Shown here one piece after another: positions 44,422 to 54,061 of a stretch of 64,000 nucleotides of DNA (the first letter of the stretch is position 1; each line of letters opens with the position of its first letter). The DNA lies in assembly GCA_016703745.1 (NCBI GenBank), contig JADJBK010000006.1:806001-870000 (forward strand). The letters are read 5' to 3'. The translations under genes and the position numbers were made by a program. The DNA is from Nitrosomonas sp. GTDB lineage: Bacteria; Pseudomonadota; Gammaproteobacteria; Burkholderiales; Nitrosomonadaceae. The notes under the pieces were generated by a model that had not been told where the DNA came from, searched no databases, and worked only from the letters and a program-made list of their open reading frames with translations.

Positions 44422-47204
44422 GACAGACAAAACCAGGCCAGATAACTTTGCGTACCCGATTGCAACAAATCAATCTGGTCACGCAAGGGACTGCCATGCT
44501 GCTGGTAGCTGCCATCATCATTCTGAGCACTTTTGTCATCAGTTATTTCTCTTTGCTGGAATCCAGCCGCTCAACTGCGAAGATACTGGCGGAAAATGCG
44601 ATTGCCACTCTGATGTTTCAGGATACGGCAACCGCGCAGACCCTGTTAAAATCCCTTAGCAATACCCGGGAAATTCAGGCTGCTGCCATTTACAACGAAG
44701 CCAGGCAACCCTTCGCTGAATACACGTCAGGTGAAACCCTAATTCCGCATATGTTATTTTCTCTTCAGGAAAATACGCATACCCACATCCACTTCATTAC
44801 GATTACGCAACCCATCTACTTCAATGAGCAACTGCTGGGAAGCATTTATCTAAAAATTACCCTATTGCCGCTATATTGGCAGATATTATGGCAAGCTATC
44901 ATCACCATTGCAGCCGCCTTGTTCGCGCTGGTGGTTGCCTATTTCCTGCTGCAGCGGCTCAATCGATCCGTACTCAACCCTCTCAAGCATCTTTCAGTAG
45001 TCATCACGCATGTTTCGGACCATGCTGATTATGCTATTCGCGCACAATCCAGCAACATCTCGGAATTGAACACACTCGCCGAAGGTATTAACAATATGCT
45101 GATCATGCTGCGTGAACGCGATCTGAAGCTCGCCAGCTATCTTGATCATCTTGAAGAGGAAGTCGGCAAACGTACTGAAGAATTAGTAGATGCCAAGGAA
45201 GCGGCTGAATCCGCCAGCAAAGCCAAGAGCGAATTTCTCGCTACCATGAGCCATGAAATCCGCACACCTATGAACGGCATTCTGGGCATGTCCGAGTTGC
45301 TGATCAATAGCAAACTAACCGACGATCAGCGCCGTTTTGCACAAACCGTGCAAAGCTCGGGACAGCACCTTCTAGGGATTATCAACGACATTCTCGATTT
45401 CTCCAAAATTGAATCCGGACATCTTGAACTGGAAACTATTGATTTTGACCTGGTTAGACTCGTTGAAGACACAGCGGTTATGTTCGCTCAACCGGCTGAT
45501 GAAAAAGGTCTGGAACTGGCAGTACAGTTTATTCCACCGGTACAACCCTTTCTAGTGAAAGGTGATTCTTTTCGCTTACGCCAGATTCTTGCCAACCTGT
45601 TGAGTAACGCAATCAAATTTACAACCCAGGGTGAGATTGTTATCCGTACCGAACTGCTGGATAAAACTGCTGACTGTTCAACCATCCACATTACGGTGGA
45701 AGATACGGGCATCGGTATTGCTACTGAGCATTACGATGAGATATTCAAACATTTTGCACAGGCTGATGGCTCTACCACACGGCAATTTGGTGGAACCGGA
45801 CTTGGGCTCTCCATCTGTAAGAGCCTGTTGGAATTGATGAAAGGCAGCATTCAGGTTGAAAGTACGCCTGGAAAGGGTTCTAAATTTCATATTCATCTCG
45901 AACTGGAAAAATCCAGGCTCGATAATAATTTTTCCTGGAATACCGATAATTTACAGGGAATCAAAGTACTGGTAGTCGATGACAACAAAACCAACCGTGA
46001 AATTCTGCAGCTGCAGCTTGAAAGCTGGCGCATGCATGCTATCTGTGTCGATGGAGCCAAATCTGCGTTAGAGTCCCTGATTAATGCCTGGAAAGCCGAC
46101 CAGCCATTTCAACTGGCGATACTCGACGTACATATGCCTGGAATGGATGGCTTGCGGCTTGCCGAAGCCATCCATACTGATACTCGAATCAGCTCGACCC
46201 GGATGATGATACTCACCTCCACCTACAGCAACGCCAGCCAGCTTGAAAGGCAGAGAATCGGCATCTCTCGGTGCGTCAACAAACCCATTCGCCAAGTAGA
46301 GCTATTTGAGGTTATCAGCGATGTCATGCGGCGAACTCCTGACACCTCCATTGCCACCCGGCTGGCATCACCGATACCAGCGCCTGCCCCACCTTCAGCC
46401 ATCCTGCACGGAAGCGTTCTGTTAGCCGAAGACAACATCGTCAACCAGCAAGTAGCCAAGGCCATGCTGGCAAAACTTGGCCTGGAAACGGTAATTGTCA
46501 GCAATGGCGCGGAAGCGCTCGACCTGATTCGCGATCATTATTACGATATCATTCTGATGGATTGCCAGATGCCGATAATGGATGGTTTTACCGCGACCAC
46601 GCATATTCGTGAGCAATACCAGGCGCGGCCACATTTACCGATCATTGCGCTGACTGCCAATGCCACAGAGAATGATCGTATCAACTGCCTGAATGCCGGT
46701 ATGGATGATTTTCTCTCCAAACCATATACACTGGAGCAACTGCGACAAAAACTGCTGCGCTGGCTGCCGCAAGACAAACTGGATCGGGCAGATACTGACA
46801 ATATGAATATTGCTGACACCGCACCAGAATCCGCACCTGCAGCAGATAATCCGCCTGTTCTTAATCCGGCATTGCTGGATCAGATTCGAGAGCTCGACAC
46901 TTCCGATGAAAAAACACTACTTCACCGGATTCTCGGTGCTTATCTCGAATCAGCTGATGATTACATAAACCAGCTTGAGCAGGCCATCGCCCATCAGGAT
47001 GCTGACAGTCTGCGTCGAGTAGCGCATACTCTAAAATCCAGCTCGGCAAATATTGGCGCTGAAAGCCTGTCAGCTATTTTCAGACAGATGGAAGTCCACG
47101 GACGAGCCGAAAATATCGATGCAGCAGCCTTGCTGCATTCAAATATGCAGCTCTACTATCAACGGGTTATCCTTGAGATTCACAAAATAATCGATCAGCC
47201 ATGA
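44418..47204 (+). CDS. Hybrid histidine kinase: CHASE8-like sensor, HAMP, HisKA, HATPase, two REC, HPt
   Basis: 928 residues. TM1 (about 26-47), a periplasmic region of about 105 residues with LAENAIATLMFQDTATAQTLLKSL, typical of CHASE8, TM2 (about 156-178), then HAMP and a coiled coil. HisKA has MSHEIRTPMNG (His 279), and the ATPase domain has N393/N397, DTGIGIA and GGTGLGL. REC1 has phospho-Asp 570 and REC2 phospho-Asp 715. HPt has AHTLKSSSANIG (His 870). All phosphorelay residues are intact. It overlaps both neighbours by four bases. Confidence 0.93.
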   Translation: MRQTKPGQITLRTRLQQINLVTQGTAMLLVAAIIILSTFVISYFSLLESSRSTAKILAENAIATLMFQDTATAQTLLKSLSNTREIQAAAIYNEARQPFAEYTSGETLIPHMLFSLQENTHTHIHFITITQPIYFNEQLLGSIYLKITLLPLYWQILWQAIITIAAALFALVVAYFLLQRLNRSVLNPLKHLSVVITHVSDHADYAIRAQSSNISELNTLAEGINNMLIMLRERDLKLASYLDHLEEEVGKRTEELVDAKEAAESASKAKSEFLATMSHEIRTPMNGILGMSELLINSKLTDDQRRFAQTVQSSGQHLLGIINDILDFSKIESGHLELETIDFDLVRLVEDTAVMFAQPADEKGLELAVQFIPPVQPFLVKGDSFRLRQILANLLSNAIKFTTQGEIVIRTELLDKTADCSTIHITVEDTGIGIATEHYDEIFKHFAQADGSTTRQFGGTGLGLSICKSLLELMKGSIQVESTPGKGSKFHIHLELEKSRLDNNFSWNTDNLQGIKVLVVDDNKTNREILQLQLESWRMHAICVDGAKSALESLINAWKADQPFQLAILDVHMPGMDGLRLAEAIHTDTRISSTRMMILTSTYSNASQLERQRIGISRCVNKPIRQVELFEVISDVMRRTPDTSIATRLASPIPAPAPPSAILHGSVLLAEDNIVNQQVAKAMLAKLGLETVIVSNGAEALDLIRDHYYDIILMDCQMPIMDGFTATTHIREQYQARPHLPIIALTANATENDRINCLNAGMDDFLSKPYTLEQLRQKLLRWLPQDKLDRADTDNMNIADTAPESAPAADNPPVLNPALLDQIRELDTSDEKTLLHRILGAYLESADDYINQLEQAIAHQDADSLRRVAHTLKSSSANIGAESLSAIFRQMEVHGRAENIDAAALLHSNMQLYYQRVILEIHKIIDQP

Positions 47205-49324
47205 CTCCACAAGTTTTCAACGTCCTACTGGTAGATGATGATATAACGGCCAGATATCTGATGCAGGCCGCTCTGGAGCAAGCTGGCTTCAAGGTGACAT
47301 TGGCCTGTAATGGAGGAGAGGCGATTCGTCAATTTATGGTTTCTCCCGCCGATATGGTCATGCTCGATGTTGAAATGCCCGGTATGGATGGCTACCAGAT
47401 CTGCCAGCAAATACGCCAACTGGCGGGCGACGAGCTGCCGATCATCATGGTAACCGGTATGGATGATGTGCAATCAATCAATCATGCCTTTGAGATTGGT
47501 GCAACCGATTTTATCGCCAAACCAATCAACTGGAATCTGATCGGTTATCGTATTCTCTATCTGAAACGCGCTTATCTGAATCTGCTCGCACTAAAAACCG
47601 CCAATGCGCGCAGCAAGGCCATTTTCAGCGCACTTCCCGATACCATGTTTATTCTGGACAACCGGGGCAACATCCGTGATGTTCTGAGTCATTCCAGCCA
47701 TGGTTGCTGGTTGGGTACCAATGTGGATAATCACCTCGAGCAAGCTTTGCCAGCTGATATCGTCCAGTTGTACCTGGAAGCCCTGTATACCGCGCGCCAA
47801 CTCTGCCGAATAGAGCATTTTGAATATCAACTCGAAGTAACCAGGAATATTATCAATCATTTCGAGTGCAGAATCGTCACCATCGATGACAACGAAACAC
47901 TTTGCCTGGTTCGTGATATTACTGAGCGCAAAGATGCGGAGCAGCGCATCATCCAGCTTGCCTACTTTGACAGCCTGACCGGACTACCTAATCGCCAATC
48001 CTTTCAGGAGCGCCTCAGACAGGAGATTGAGCGTGCTAAACATACCCAAAGCAAGCTGGCTGTACTATTTCTCGATCTGGATGGATTTAAAAGTATCAAT
48101 GATGCATTGGGGCACAATGCCGGTGATCTGATTCTGCAATGGACGGCAGATCGCCTCAAAGACAGCACCCGTTTTTCGGATTTTGTCTCGCGTAATAGCA
48201 CAAACGAATCCAATATTGAACTGTCACGGCTCGGCGGGGATGAATTCACCGCTATCATTCCCAATCTGGCCCGCATTGAGGATGCCCTGCTGCTGGCGCA
48301 GCGGATTCATGCCACCATGCGCCGCCCGTTTCATCTGGATACGCGTGATGTGGTTCTGACCACCAGTATCGGTATCGCTCTCTACCCCGATGATGGAGAA
48401 AATAGCGAAGATCTGCTCAAACACGCGGATACGGCCATGTATCACGCTAAGAATGAGGGGCGGGACAATTGCCAGTTTTACAGTGTTTTACTTACGCAAC
48501 AGGCAGAAAAACGGTTAAATCTGGAAAATGATCTGCGTAATGCGTTACTGAATCAGGAATTTTACCTGCTCTACCAGCCGCAATTTGATATCGCCAGCGA
48601 ACGCATCCGCTCAGTAGAAGCGCTGGTGCGCTGGCAGCATCCCCAACAGGGGCTGATTTCACCGCTGGATTTTATTCCGGTTGCAGAGGAAACCGGACTC
48701 ATCATGCCACTGGGAGAGTGGGTACTGCAAACCGCGTGCGCCGATGCAGCAAAGTGGTTACAGGTTGGGCTAACGCTACAGGTTGCGGTGAATCTGTCAC
48801 CGGTGCAGTTTAATAATCCCAATCTGGTTAGAACCGTTCACGACATTCTGGCTCAGACCGGCCTCCCCCCCAACCAGTTGATTCTGGAAATCACAGAAGG
48901 CGCATTGATGGACCATACAGACCATACTGTTGCCACACTCCATGCATTACGCGAGCAGAATATCCAGATCGCACTGGATGATTTTGGTATTGGTTATTCT
49001 TCAATGAATTACCTCAAACGCCTGCCCATCAACAACATCAAGGTCGATCAAAGCTTTGTCCGTGGTCTGCTGGATGACAAAGACAGTCTGGCCATCGTAC
49101 GCGCGATCATTTCATTATCTAAAAATCTTGGCTTCAACCTGACTGCCGAAGGTGTCGAAACACTCGAACAGGCACAGGTATTGAAATATTTTGGGTGTGA
49201 AGCCCTGCAAGGCTATTATTTTGGCAAGCCTGTCAGAACGGAAGAGATATTTTCCCTGGCAGAAAAACAGTGGTCAATAGGAGAATGTCCATCACCGGGC
49301 ATCTATTCTGAAAATAACGAATAG
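47201..49324 (+). CDS. Response regulator with PAS-like, GGDEF and EAL domains
   Basis: 707 residues. REC domain with phospho-Asp 56 (VMLDVEMPGMDG) and Lys 107. A PAS-like linker (about 135-245) ends DITERKDAEQ. GGDEF is intact (345-349), preceded by an insertion of about a dozen residues (SRNSTNESNIE), and no RxxD inhibitory site is seen. EAL is intact (473-475) with Asn 531, Glu 563, DDFG 593-596, Lys 614 and Glu 650. It could make or degrade c-di-GMP. It is the probable phosphate receiver of the kinase encoded before it. Confidence 0.94.
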   Translation: MTPQVFNVLLVDDDITARYLMQAALEQAGFKVTLACNGGEAIRQFMVSPADMVMLDVEMPGMDGYQICQQIRQLAGDELPIIMVTGMDDVQSINHAFEIGATDFIAKPINWNLIGYRILYLKRAYLNLLALKTANARSKAIFSALPDTMFILDNRGNIRDVLSHSSHGCWLGTNVDNHLEQALPADIVQLYLEALYTARQLCRIEHFEYQLEVTRNIINHFECRIVTIDDNETLCLVRDITERKDAEQRIIQLAYFDSLTGLPNRQSFQERLRQEIERAKHTQSKLAVLFLDLDGFKSINDALGHNAGDLILQWTADRLKDSTRFSDFVSRNSTNESNIELSRLGGDEFTAIIPNLARIEDALLLAQRIHATMRRPFHLDTRDVVLTTSIGIALYPDDGENSEDLLKHADTAMYHAKNEGRDNCQFYSVLLTQQAEKRLNLENDLRNALLNQEFYLLYQPQFDIASERIRSVEALVRWQHPQQGLISPLDFIPVAEETGLIMPLGEWVLQTACADAAKWLQVGLTLQVAVNLSPVQFNNPNLVRTVHDILAQTGLPPNQLILEITEGALMDHTDHTVATLHALREQNIQIALDDFGIGYSSMNYLKRLPINNIKVDQSFVRGLLDDKDSLAIVRAIISLSKNLGFNLTAEGVETLEQAQVLKYFGCEALQGYYFGKPVRTEEIFSLAEKQWSIGECPSPGIYSENNE

Positions 49325-49340
49325 GCATCGCTAAATCAGA

Positions 49341-50081
49341 TCACAGGTTAATACTGCGGCCACCATCGACCGCGATAATTTGCCCCGTAATATAGGGCGC
49401 CTCCGCAATCAAAAAATACACCGTACGGGCAATATCCTCCGGCTCCCCCATACGTTGCAGCAGAGTTCTGCCAATAATGTGATTGCGTCCTGCTTCATCC
49501 TGCCATTCTCCGGTTTCCGGCCATAGAATTGGCCCCGGTGACACACCGTTGACGCGGATCAGTGGCGCAAGATCCACTGCCAAAGAGCGCGTCAGACCAG
49601 CAAGACCGCTCTTGGCTGCATTGTAGATCGCATAATGCTTTAGAGGATGTTCGGCGTGGATATCCACCACATTGACAATACAACCCTGTTGCTGCCTGAG
49701 AAAAGGCGTGGCTGCCTGTGACAAAAATAATGGAGCCTTGAGATTACTACCGATCAGCTCCTGCCAGGCAGCCTCATCACACAAACCAATCGGGGTTGCA
49801 AAAAAGCTGGAGGCATTATTGACGAGTGCATCCAATTGACCAAACTGACGTATCGCCTCGTCAATCAACGCCGAAATCTGCGCCATATCCAGCAAATCTG
49901 CCTGTACTAATACCACGGATGAGGGTCGTGATTGTTCGAGTTCCTGTTGCAGACGTTCTCCTTCGGCACGGGACGAACGGTAATGAATGACCAGTCTGGC
50001 GCCACGCTGATGAAGCCAGCGACAAATCACGACACCAATACGTTTAGCCCCACCCGTCACCAATACGACCTTATCTTTCAC
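49341..50081 (-). CDS. Short-chain dehydrogenase, pteridine-reductase-like
   Basis: 246 residues from the GTG at 50081 with a GAGGG site; the longer frame overlaps the divergent gene and is unlikely. TGGAKRIGVVI binds the nucleotide, and HYRSS follows the second strand, an Arg that suggests NADPH. NNASSFFATP and YNAAKSGLAGL give the catalytic Tyr/Lys. The TGGAKRIG start resembles the FolM/pteridine reductase group, giving tetrahydropterin as a possible product. Substrate not certain. Confidence 0.82.
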   Translation of the reverse strand: MKDKVVLVTGGAKRIGVVICRWLHQRGARLVIHYRSSRAEGERLQQELEQSRPSSVVLVQADLLDMAQISALIDEAIRQFGQLDALVNNASSFFATPIGLCDEAAWQELIGSNLKAPLFLSQAATPFLRQQQGCIVNVVDIHAEHPLKHYAIYNAAKSGLAGLTRSLAVDLAPLIRVNGVSPGPILWPETGEWQDEAGRNHIIGRTLLQRMGEPEDIARTVYFLIAEAPYITGQIIAVDGGRSINL

Positions 50082-50145
50082 GTTTTTTTCCCTCGCTTGC
50101 GCTACACTCCTCACCTGCAATCTACCATATTGACGCCAAATCGTA

Positions 50146-51318
50146 ATGAATTTACCCTTACCTGATCCACTCGCACGCCAACACAGCGATAGATTAATCA
50201 CTCTGCTACGGGAGCAGATTAATCATGCTGGCGGCTGGCTATCTTTTGCGGACTACATGCAAACCGTGCTGTACAGGCCTGGGATGGGCTATTACAGTAC
50301 AAATATGGCCAAATTTGGTGAGTCTGGTGATTTTGTTACTGCACCGGAAATATCTTCACTGTTTGGTCAAACGCTTGGACGACAGGCCGCCCAAATATTG
50401 GCTGAAATTCCACATGGCTCAGTTCTGGAGCTAGGCGCAGGATCAGGCAGGTTAGCAGTGGACATGCTACTGGCACTTGAAGAGCTTGGGCGGTTGCCCC
50501 TTCATTACGACATACTCGAAGTCAGCGCTACGCTACGGCAACGTCAGCAAACAACCATCAAGCAATCCCTGCCACATCTCGCACAGCGGGTACGTTGGCT
50601 AGATACCTTGCCGGAACGTTTCGATGGAATCATGCTTGCCAATGAAGTACTGGACGCGACACCGGTACATCTGACTGTCTGGCAAAACGGCAATATTTTT
50701 GAACAGGGGGTTACCTGGCATGATCATACTTTTTTCTGGCAACCCAGACCGCTGAGCAACGAAGTATTACTGAGCATTGCGCAACGACTCCCGCCAGCTC
50801 AACATAGGGAGGAAACGGGAGATCGTTACCTCAGTGAAATCAGTCTGACCAGCCGCCGACTGGTTCGCTCGCTGGCAGAAAGATTGCAGCAAGGCGTTAT
50901 GCTGCTGATCGACTATGGCTTTGGTGAGCGAGAATATTATCATCCACAACGCTGCCAGGGCACCCTGATGTGCCATTACCGCCACCATGCACATGATGAC
51001 CCTTTCTATTTGCCGGGTCTGCAAGATATTACCGCACATGTGGATTTTTCTGCTGTGGCTGCAATAGCGCTGGCAGAAGGCTTGCAGCTCCAGGGCTACA
51101 CCACCCAGGCACATTTCCTGATCAACTGCGGGATCACCGACCTGCTGGCAGGCGCTCCCGCCGATCAACCCGGCAGTTACTTACCTCTCGCCAATCAGGT
51201 ACAGCGTCTGGTGAGTCCGGCAGAAATGGGGGAGTTGTTCAAAGTTATCGCGTTCGGTAAGTCGCTGGATTTACCACTGCTGGGATTTGGCCGAGGTGAT
51301 TTGCAACGGTTGCTCTAA
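50146..51318 (+). CDS. MidA/NDUFAF7-type SAM-dependent methyltransferase
   Basis: 390 residues. SFADYMQTVLYRPGMGYYS at the N terminus and GDFVTAPEISSLFGQ are family signatures (COG1565). LELGAGSGRLAVDML is the SAM site, and LANEVLDATPV follows. The human member methylates an Arg of a complex I subunit; bacterial targets are not established. The gene is divergent from the SDR gene and converges with hpnG, overlapping its end by four bases. Confidence 0.88.
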   Translation: MNLPLPDPLARQHSDRLITLLREQINHAGGWLSFADYMQTVLYRPGMGYYSTNMAKFGESGDFVTAPEISSLFGQTLGRQAAQILAEIPHGSVLELGAGSGRLAVDMLLALEELGRLPLHYDILEVSATLRQRQQTTIKQSLPHLAQRVRWLDTLPERFDGIMLANEVLDATPVHLTVWQNGNIFEQGVTWHDHTFFWQPRPLSNEVLLSIAQRLPPAQHREETGDRYLSEISLTSRRLVRSLAERLQQGVMLLIDYGFGEREYYHPQRCQGTLMCHYRHHAHDDPFYLPGLQDITAHVDFSAVAAIALAEGLQLQGYTTQAHFLINCGITDLLAGAPADQPGSYLPLANQVQRLVSPAEMGELFKVIAFGKSLDLPLLGFGRGDLQRLL

Positions 51319-52016
51319 TCCAGCAAAGCTTCGATTCGCCGACTGGCCGTTTTAAGCGTAACACTGGCTGCACGCATTCCCCTACCCAGACGCAGCAATT
51401 CGGCCAAATAAACTTGCCGTCGTATCAACAGCGCCAATAAAGACAGTGGCTTGACGCCACCATCCGCATGCAGCGCACTCAGCAAGACCGCTGGTGGCGA
51501 GTACTGCACTGGATCGGTAATCGCGCGCACGGCAATGAATGGAATATTTTTATCCTCTGCCACCATGGCAATCGCACCACTTTCCATGTCTACCGCACAG
51601 GCGCCAGTTTTGGTAGCCAGCGCAAGTTTCTCCTGCTCGGATGTCAGGACTCGCTGACTGGCTGCTAAAACGCCCTCAATCACATTCATTTCACCGGACA
51701 GATGGTGCAGGAAGGTTGCACGTAACCGACTGTCCGCCGGATAAATCTGATCGGCAATCACTGACGCTGGCACCACCAGGTCACCGGAATGTAAGCGCGC
51801 ATTCAACGCACCTGCCACCCCAAAACTGATCAACGCAACCACACCATGCTGATCGGCAAGTTCAGCAGCAGCACGCCGCGCGGCCTGTGCACCCATACCG
51901 CATAGCGTAACCATCAGTTTTTCGCGAATAACGATCGGTTGATGCAGCTGAAAATGTTGCCGGGCAAGGCATCTGGCTTCTGCCTGCATGGCAATTACGA
52001 CACCAATGCGCTTCAC
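51315..52016 (-). CDS. hpnG: Hopanoid-associated phosphorylase HpnG
   Basis: 233 residues from a GTG overlapping the shc stop (GTGA). The chain starts KRIGVVIAMQAEARCL, and GFGVAGAL-type SFGVAGALN and DMESGAIAMVA mark the nucleoside phosphorylase fold. Beside squalene-hopene cyclase, HpnG is known to release adenine from adenosylhopane on the route to bacteriohopanetetrol. Without context it would be called an MTA/SAH-type nucleosidase. Confidence 0.87.
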   Translation of the reverse strand: MKRIGVVIAMQAEARCLARQHFQLHQPIVIREKLMVTLCGMGAQAARRAAAELADQHGVVALISFGVAGALNARLHSGDLVVPASVIADQIYPADSRLRATFLHHLSGEMNVIEGVLAASQRVLTSEQEKLALATKTGACAVDMESGAIAMVAEDKNIPFIAVRAITDPVQYSPPAVLLSALHADGGVKPLSLLALLIRRQVYLAELLRLGRGMRAASVTLKTASRRIEALLD

Positions 52017-53962
52017 GTACCGGTCTGATTGGTCAACGTGCTGTACCGGTTCAGTGCCCACAGTGGAAAATACTTGGAATAACCGTGATATTTGAGATAA
52101 AACACCTTGGGGAATCCCGGTGCAGTAAACCAGGGCTCGTGCCACAGACCGTCCACCTGTTGCCTGGCGATCAAATAGTGAATGCCGTCGCGTACCGCCT
52201 GGCTATCCGCCTCACCTGCGGCCATCAGCCCCAGTAGCGCCCACGCAGTCTGAAATGACGTACTTTCCTGCATCTGCCCAGCCAATCCCGGATCCAAATA
52301 GGAATCATTGCTTTCTCCCCAGCCGCCATCCGGTCGTTGCACCGATTTCAACCACTGCACCGCACGGCGCACGGCTTCATGACCGGGTTCAATCTTTGCC
52401 AGACGTAATGCCTCGAGCACTGACCACGTACCATAAATGTAGTTGCTTCCCCAGCGGCCAAACCAGGCGCCACGGGGTTCCTGCTCAGCGAACAAATATG
52501 CCAGACCCCTTTCTATCGCGGATTGATGGCGTTCTTTGCCGTACAACGCAAGGAAACCGACACAGCGCGCTGTAACATCACTTGAAGGCGGATCGAGCAA
52601 TGCGCCGTGATCAGCAAAGGGAATATCGTTGAGGTAATAGTAAGTATTGTCACTATCGAATGCAGCAAAACCACCGTCACTTGATTGCATGCCAGCAAGC
52701 CAGTCCGCAGCCCGTTGCAGACTTTCCTGATATCGTTCGGCATCAGCCTGTTGCAACGCCCAGGCGGCAGCAGCCGTATCGTCCAGATCGGGGTAATGTG
52801 GGTTGGCATACTGGAATGCCCAGCCACCACCCGGTAAATCAGGATGCCGATCACGCCAGTCACCGGGTTCATCCAGAATCTGCAGGGGCACCAGCCAGTC
52901 GAGCGCACGTCGTATAGGTTCGCTATCCTTATTTTGATGACCATCTTGCAACGCCAGACAGGTCAGCACGGTATCCCACACGGGAGACACACAGGGCTGG
53001 CACCATGCCTGCTCGCCTTCCTCGACCACCAGATTGCGTAATGCCTTACGGCAAATTTGCCGGGAAGGATGGGCATAGTCATAGCCCAGCCAGGCCAGCG
53101 CCTCATAGGCATTGACCATCGCCGGAAAAATCGCACCCAGTCCATCCTTGCCGTTCAGCCGCTCCATCATCCATTGTTCGGCAAGACGTAATGCCTTGCG
53201 ACGAATAAATGAGGGGATCAGTGGTTCCAGCATCGAACCCAGGCGTTCAACGTACAGCAGCACGCGATTTAACCAGGTTCGAACCGGAAAATAATTCCTT
53301 TCCTCTTCCGGTGGGACAGTAAATAATTCCTGAATGTTTACCTGCCTCGGATTGATAGCTTTGGCCTTGAGCGTACACAGTATGGAAAGTGGTACGGATA
53401 CGGTTCGTGACCAGTAGGCGATCTTGCTTAAATGAAACGGGAACCAGCGTGGCAGCAGCATAATTTCCGCAGGAACAAAAGGCACGCCGCGCCAGGGAAT
53501 CTGCTGATACATTGCCAGCATCAGGCGAGTAAATACATTGGCACGCGCTGCGCCCCCATGCGCCAGAATGGCCTCGCGCGCGCGCGACATATGCGCAGCT
53601 TCAGCGGAGTCTCCCGCCAGCTTTAACGCGTAATAGGATTTGACGCTACAGCTCATATCAAACTCACCTGCATAATACAGTGACCAACCCCCATGCTCCT
53701 GCACCTGCTTTGCACGGATAAAATTCGCCAGTTTCGCCTCCAGCGTCAAGTCGATCTCATCCATGAAATGCATCATCAAGATATACTCAGCCGGAATCGT
53801 ACAATCCGCCTCAAGCGGCCAGCACCAGTAACCATCTTCCTGCTGCAGATCCAGCAGAGCGGTGCGCGCCCTGGCAACTGTATCTGCCAATACAACGCTA
53901 CTGATTTCTCCACGCGCTTTTGCCTGATCCGCTGCAGTCGTCCATTGATTGGACAGGCTCAT
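52013..53962 (-). CDS. shc: Squalene-hopene cyclase
   Basis: 649 residues from the ATG at 53962, which has a GGAG site at good spacing. The catalytic DxDDTA motif is in PDLDDTAAAAW (about 392-397 in this numbering). Several QW repeats are seen (e.g. QEDGYWCWPL, QRPDGGWGES, QSSDGGFAAF). It cyclises squalene to hopene for membrane hopanoids. hpnG follows and is translationally coupled. Confidence 0.96.
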   Translation of the reverse strand: MSLSNQWTTAADQAKARGEISSVVLADTVARARTALLDLQQEDGYWCWPLEADCTIPAEYILMMHFMDEIDLTLEAKLANFIRAKQVQEHGGWSLYYAGEFDMSCSVKSYYALKLAGDSAEAAHMSRAREAILAHGGAARANVFTRLMLAMYQQIPWRGVPFVPAEIMLLPRWFPFHLSKIAYWSRTVSVPLSILCTLKAKAINPRQVNIQELFTVPPEEERNYFPVRTWLNRVLLYVERLGSMLEPLIPSFIRRKALRLAEQWMMERLNGKDGLGAIFPAMVNAYEALAWLGYDYAHPSRQICRKALRNLVVEEGEQAWCQPCVSPVWDTVLTCLALQDGHQNKDSEPIRRALDWLVPLQILDEPGDWRDRHPDLPGGGWAFQYANPHYPDLDDTAAAAWALQQADAERYQESLQRAADWLAGMQSSDGGFAAFDSDNTYYYLNDIPFADHGALLDPPSSDVTARCVGFLALYGKERHQSAIERGLAYLFAEQEPRGAWFGRWGSNYIYGTWSVLEALRLAKIEPGHEAVRRAVQWLKSVQRPDGGWGESNDSYLDPGLAGQMQESTSFQTAWALLGLMAAGEADSQAVRDGIHYLIARQQVDGLWHEPWFTAPGFPKVFYLKYHGYSKYFPLWALNRYSTLTNQTGT

Positions 53963-54061
53963 TTTCTGAACTCCTGTCATCGCTTTTTTCAGGATAGGTT
54001 GTTGCGGCAGACCAGGCGGGAATGTTGGAAATTGTCTCATTTCTTCAAAATCACTTTATTG

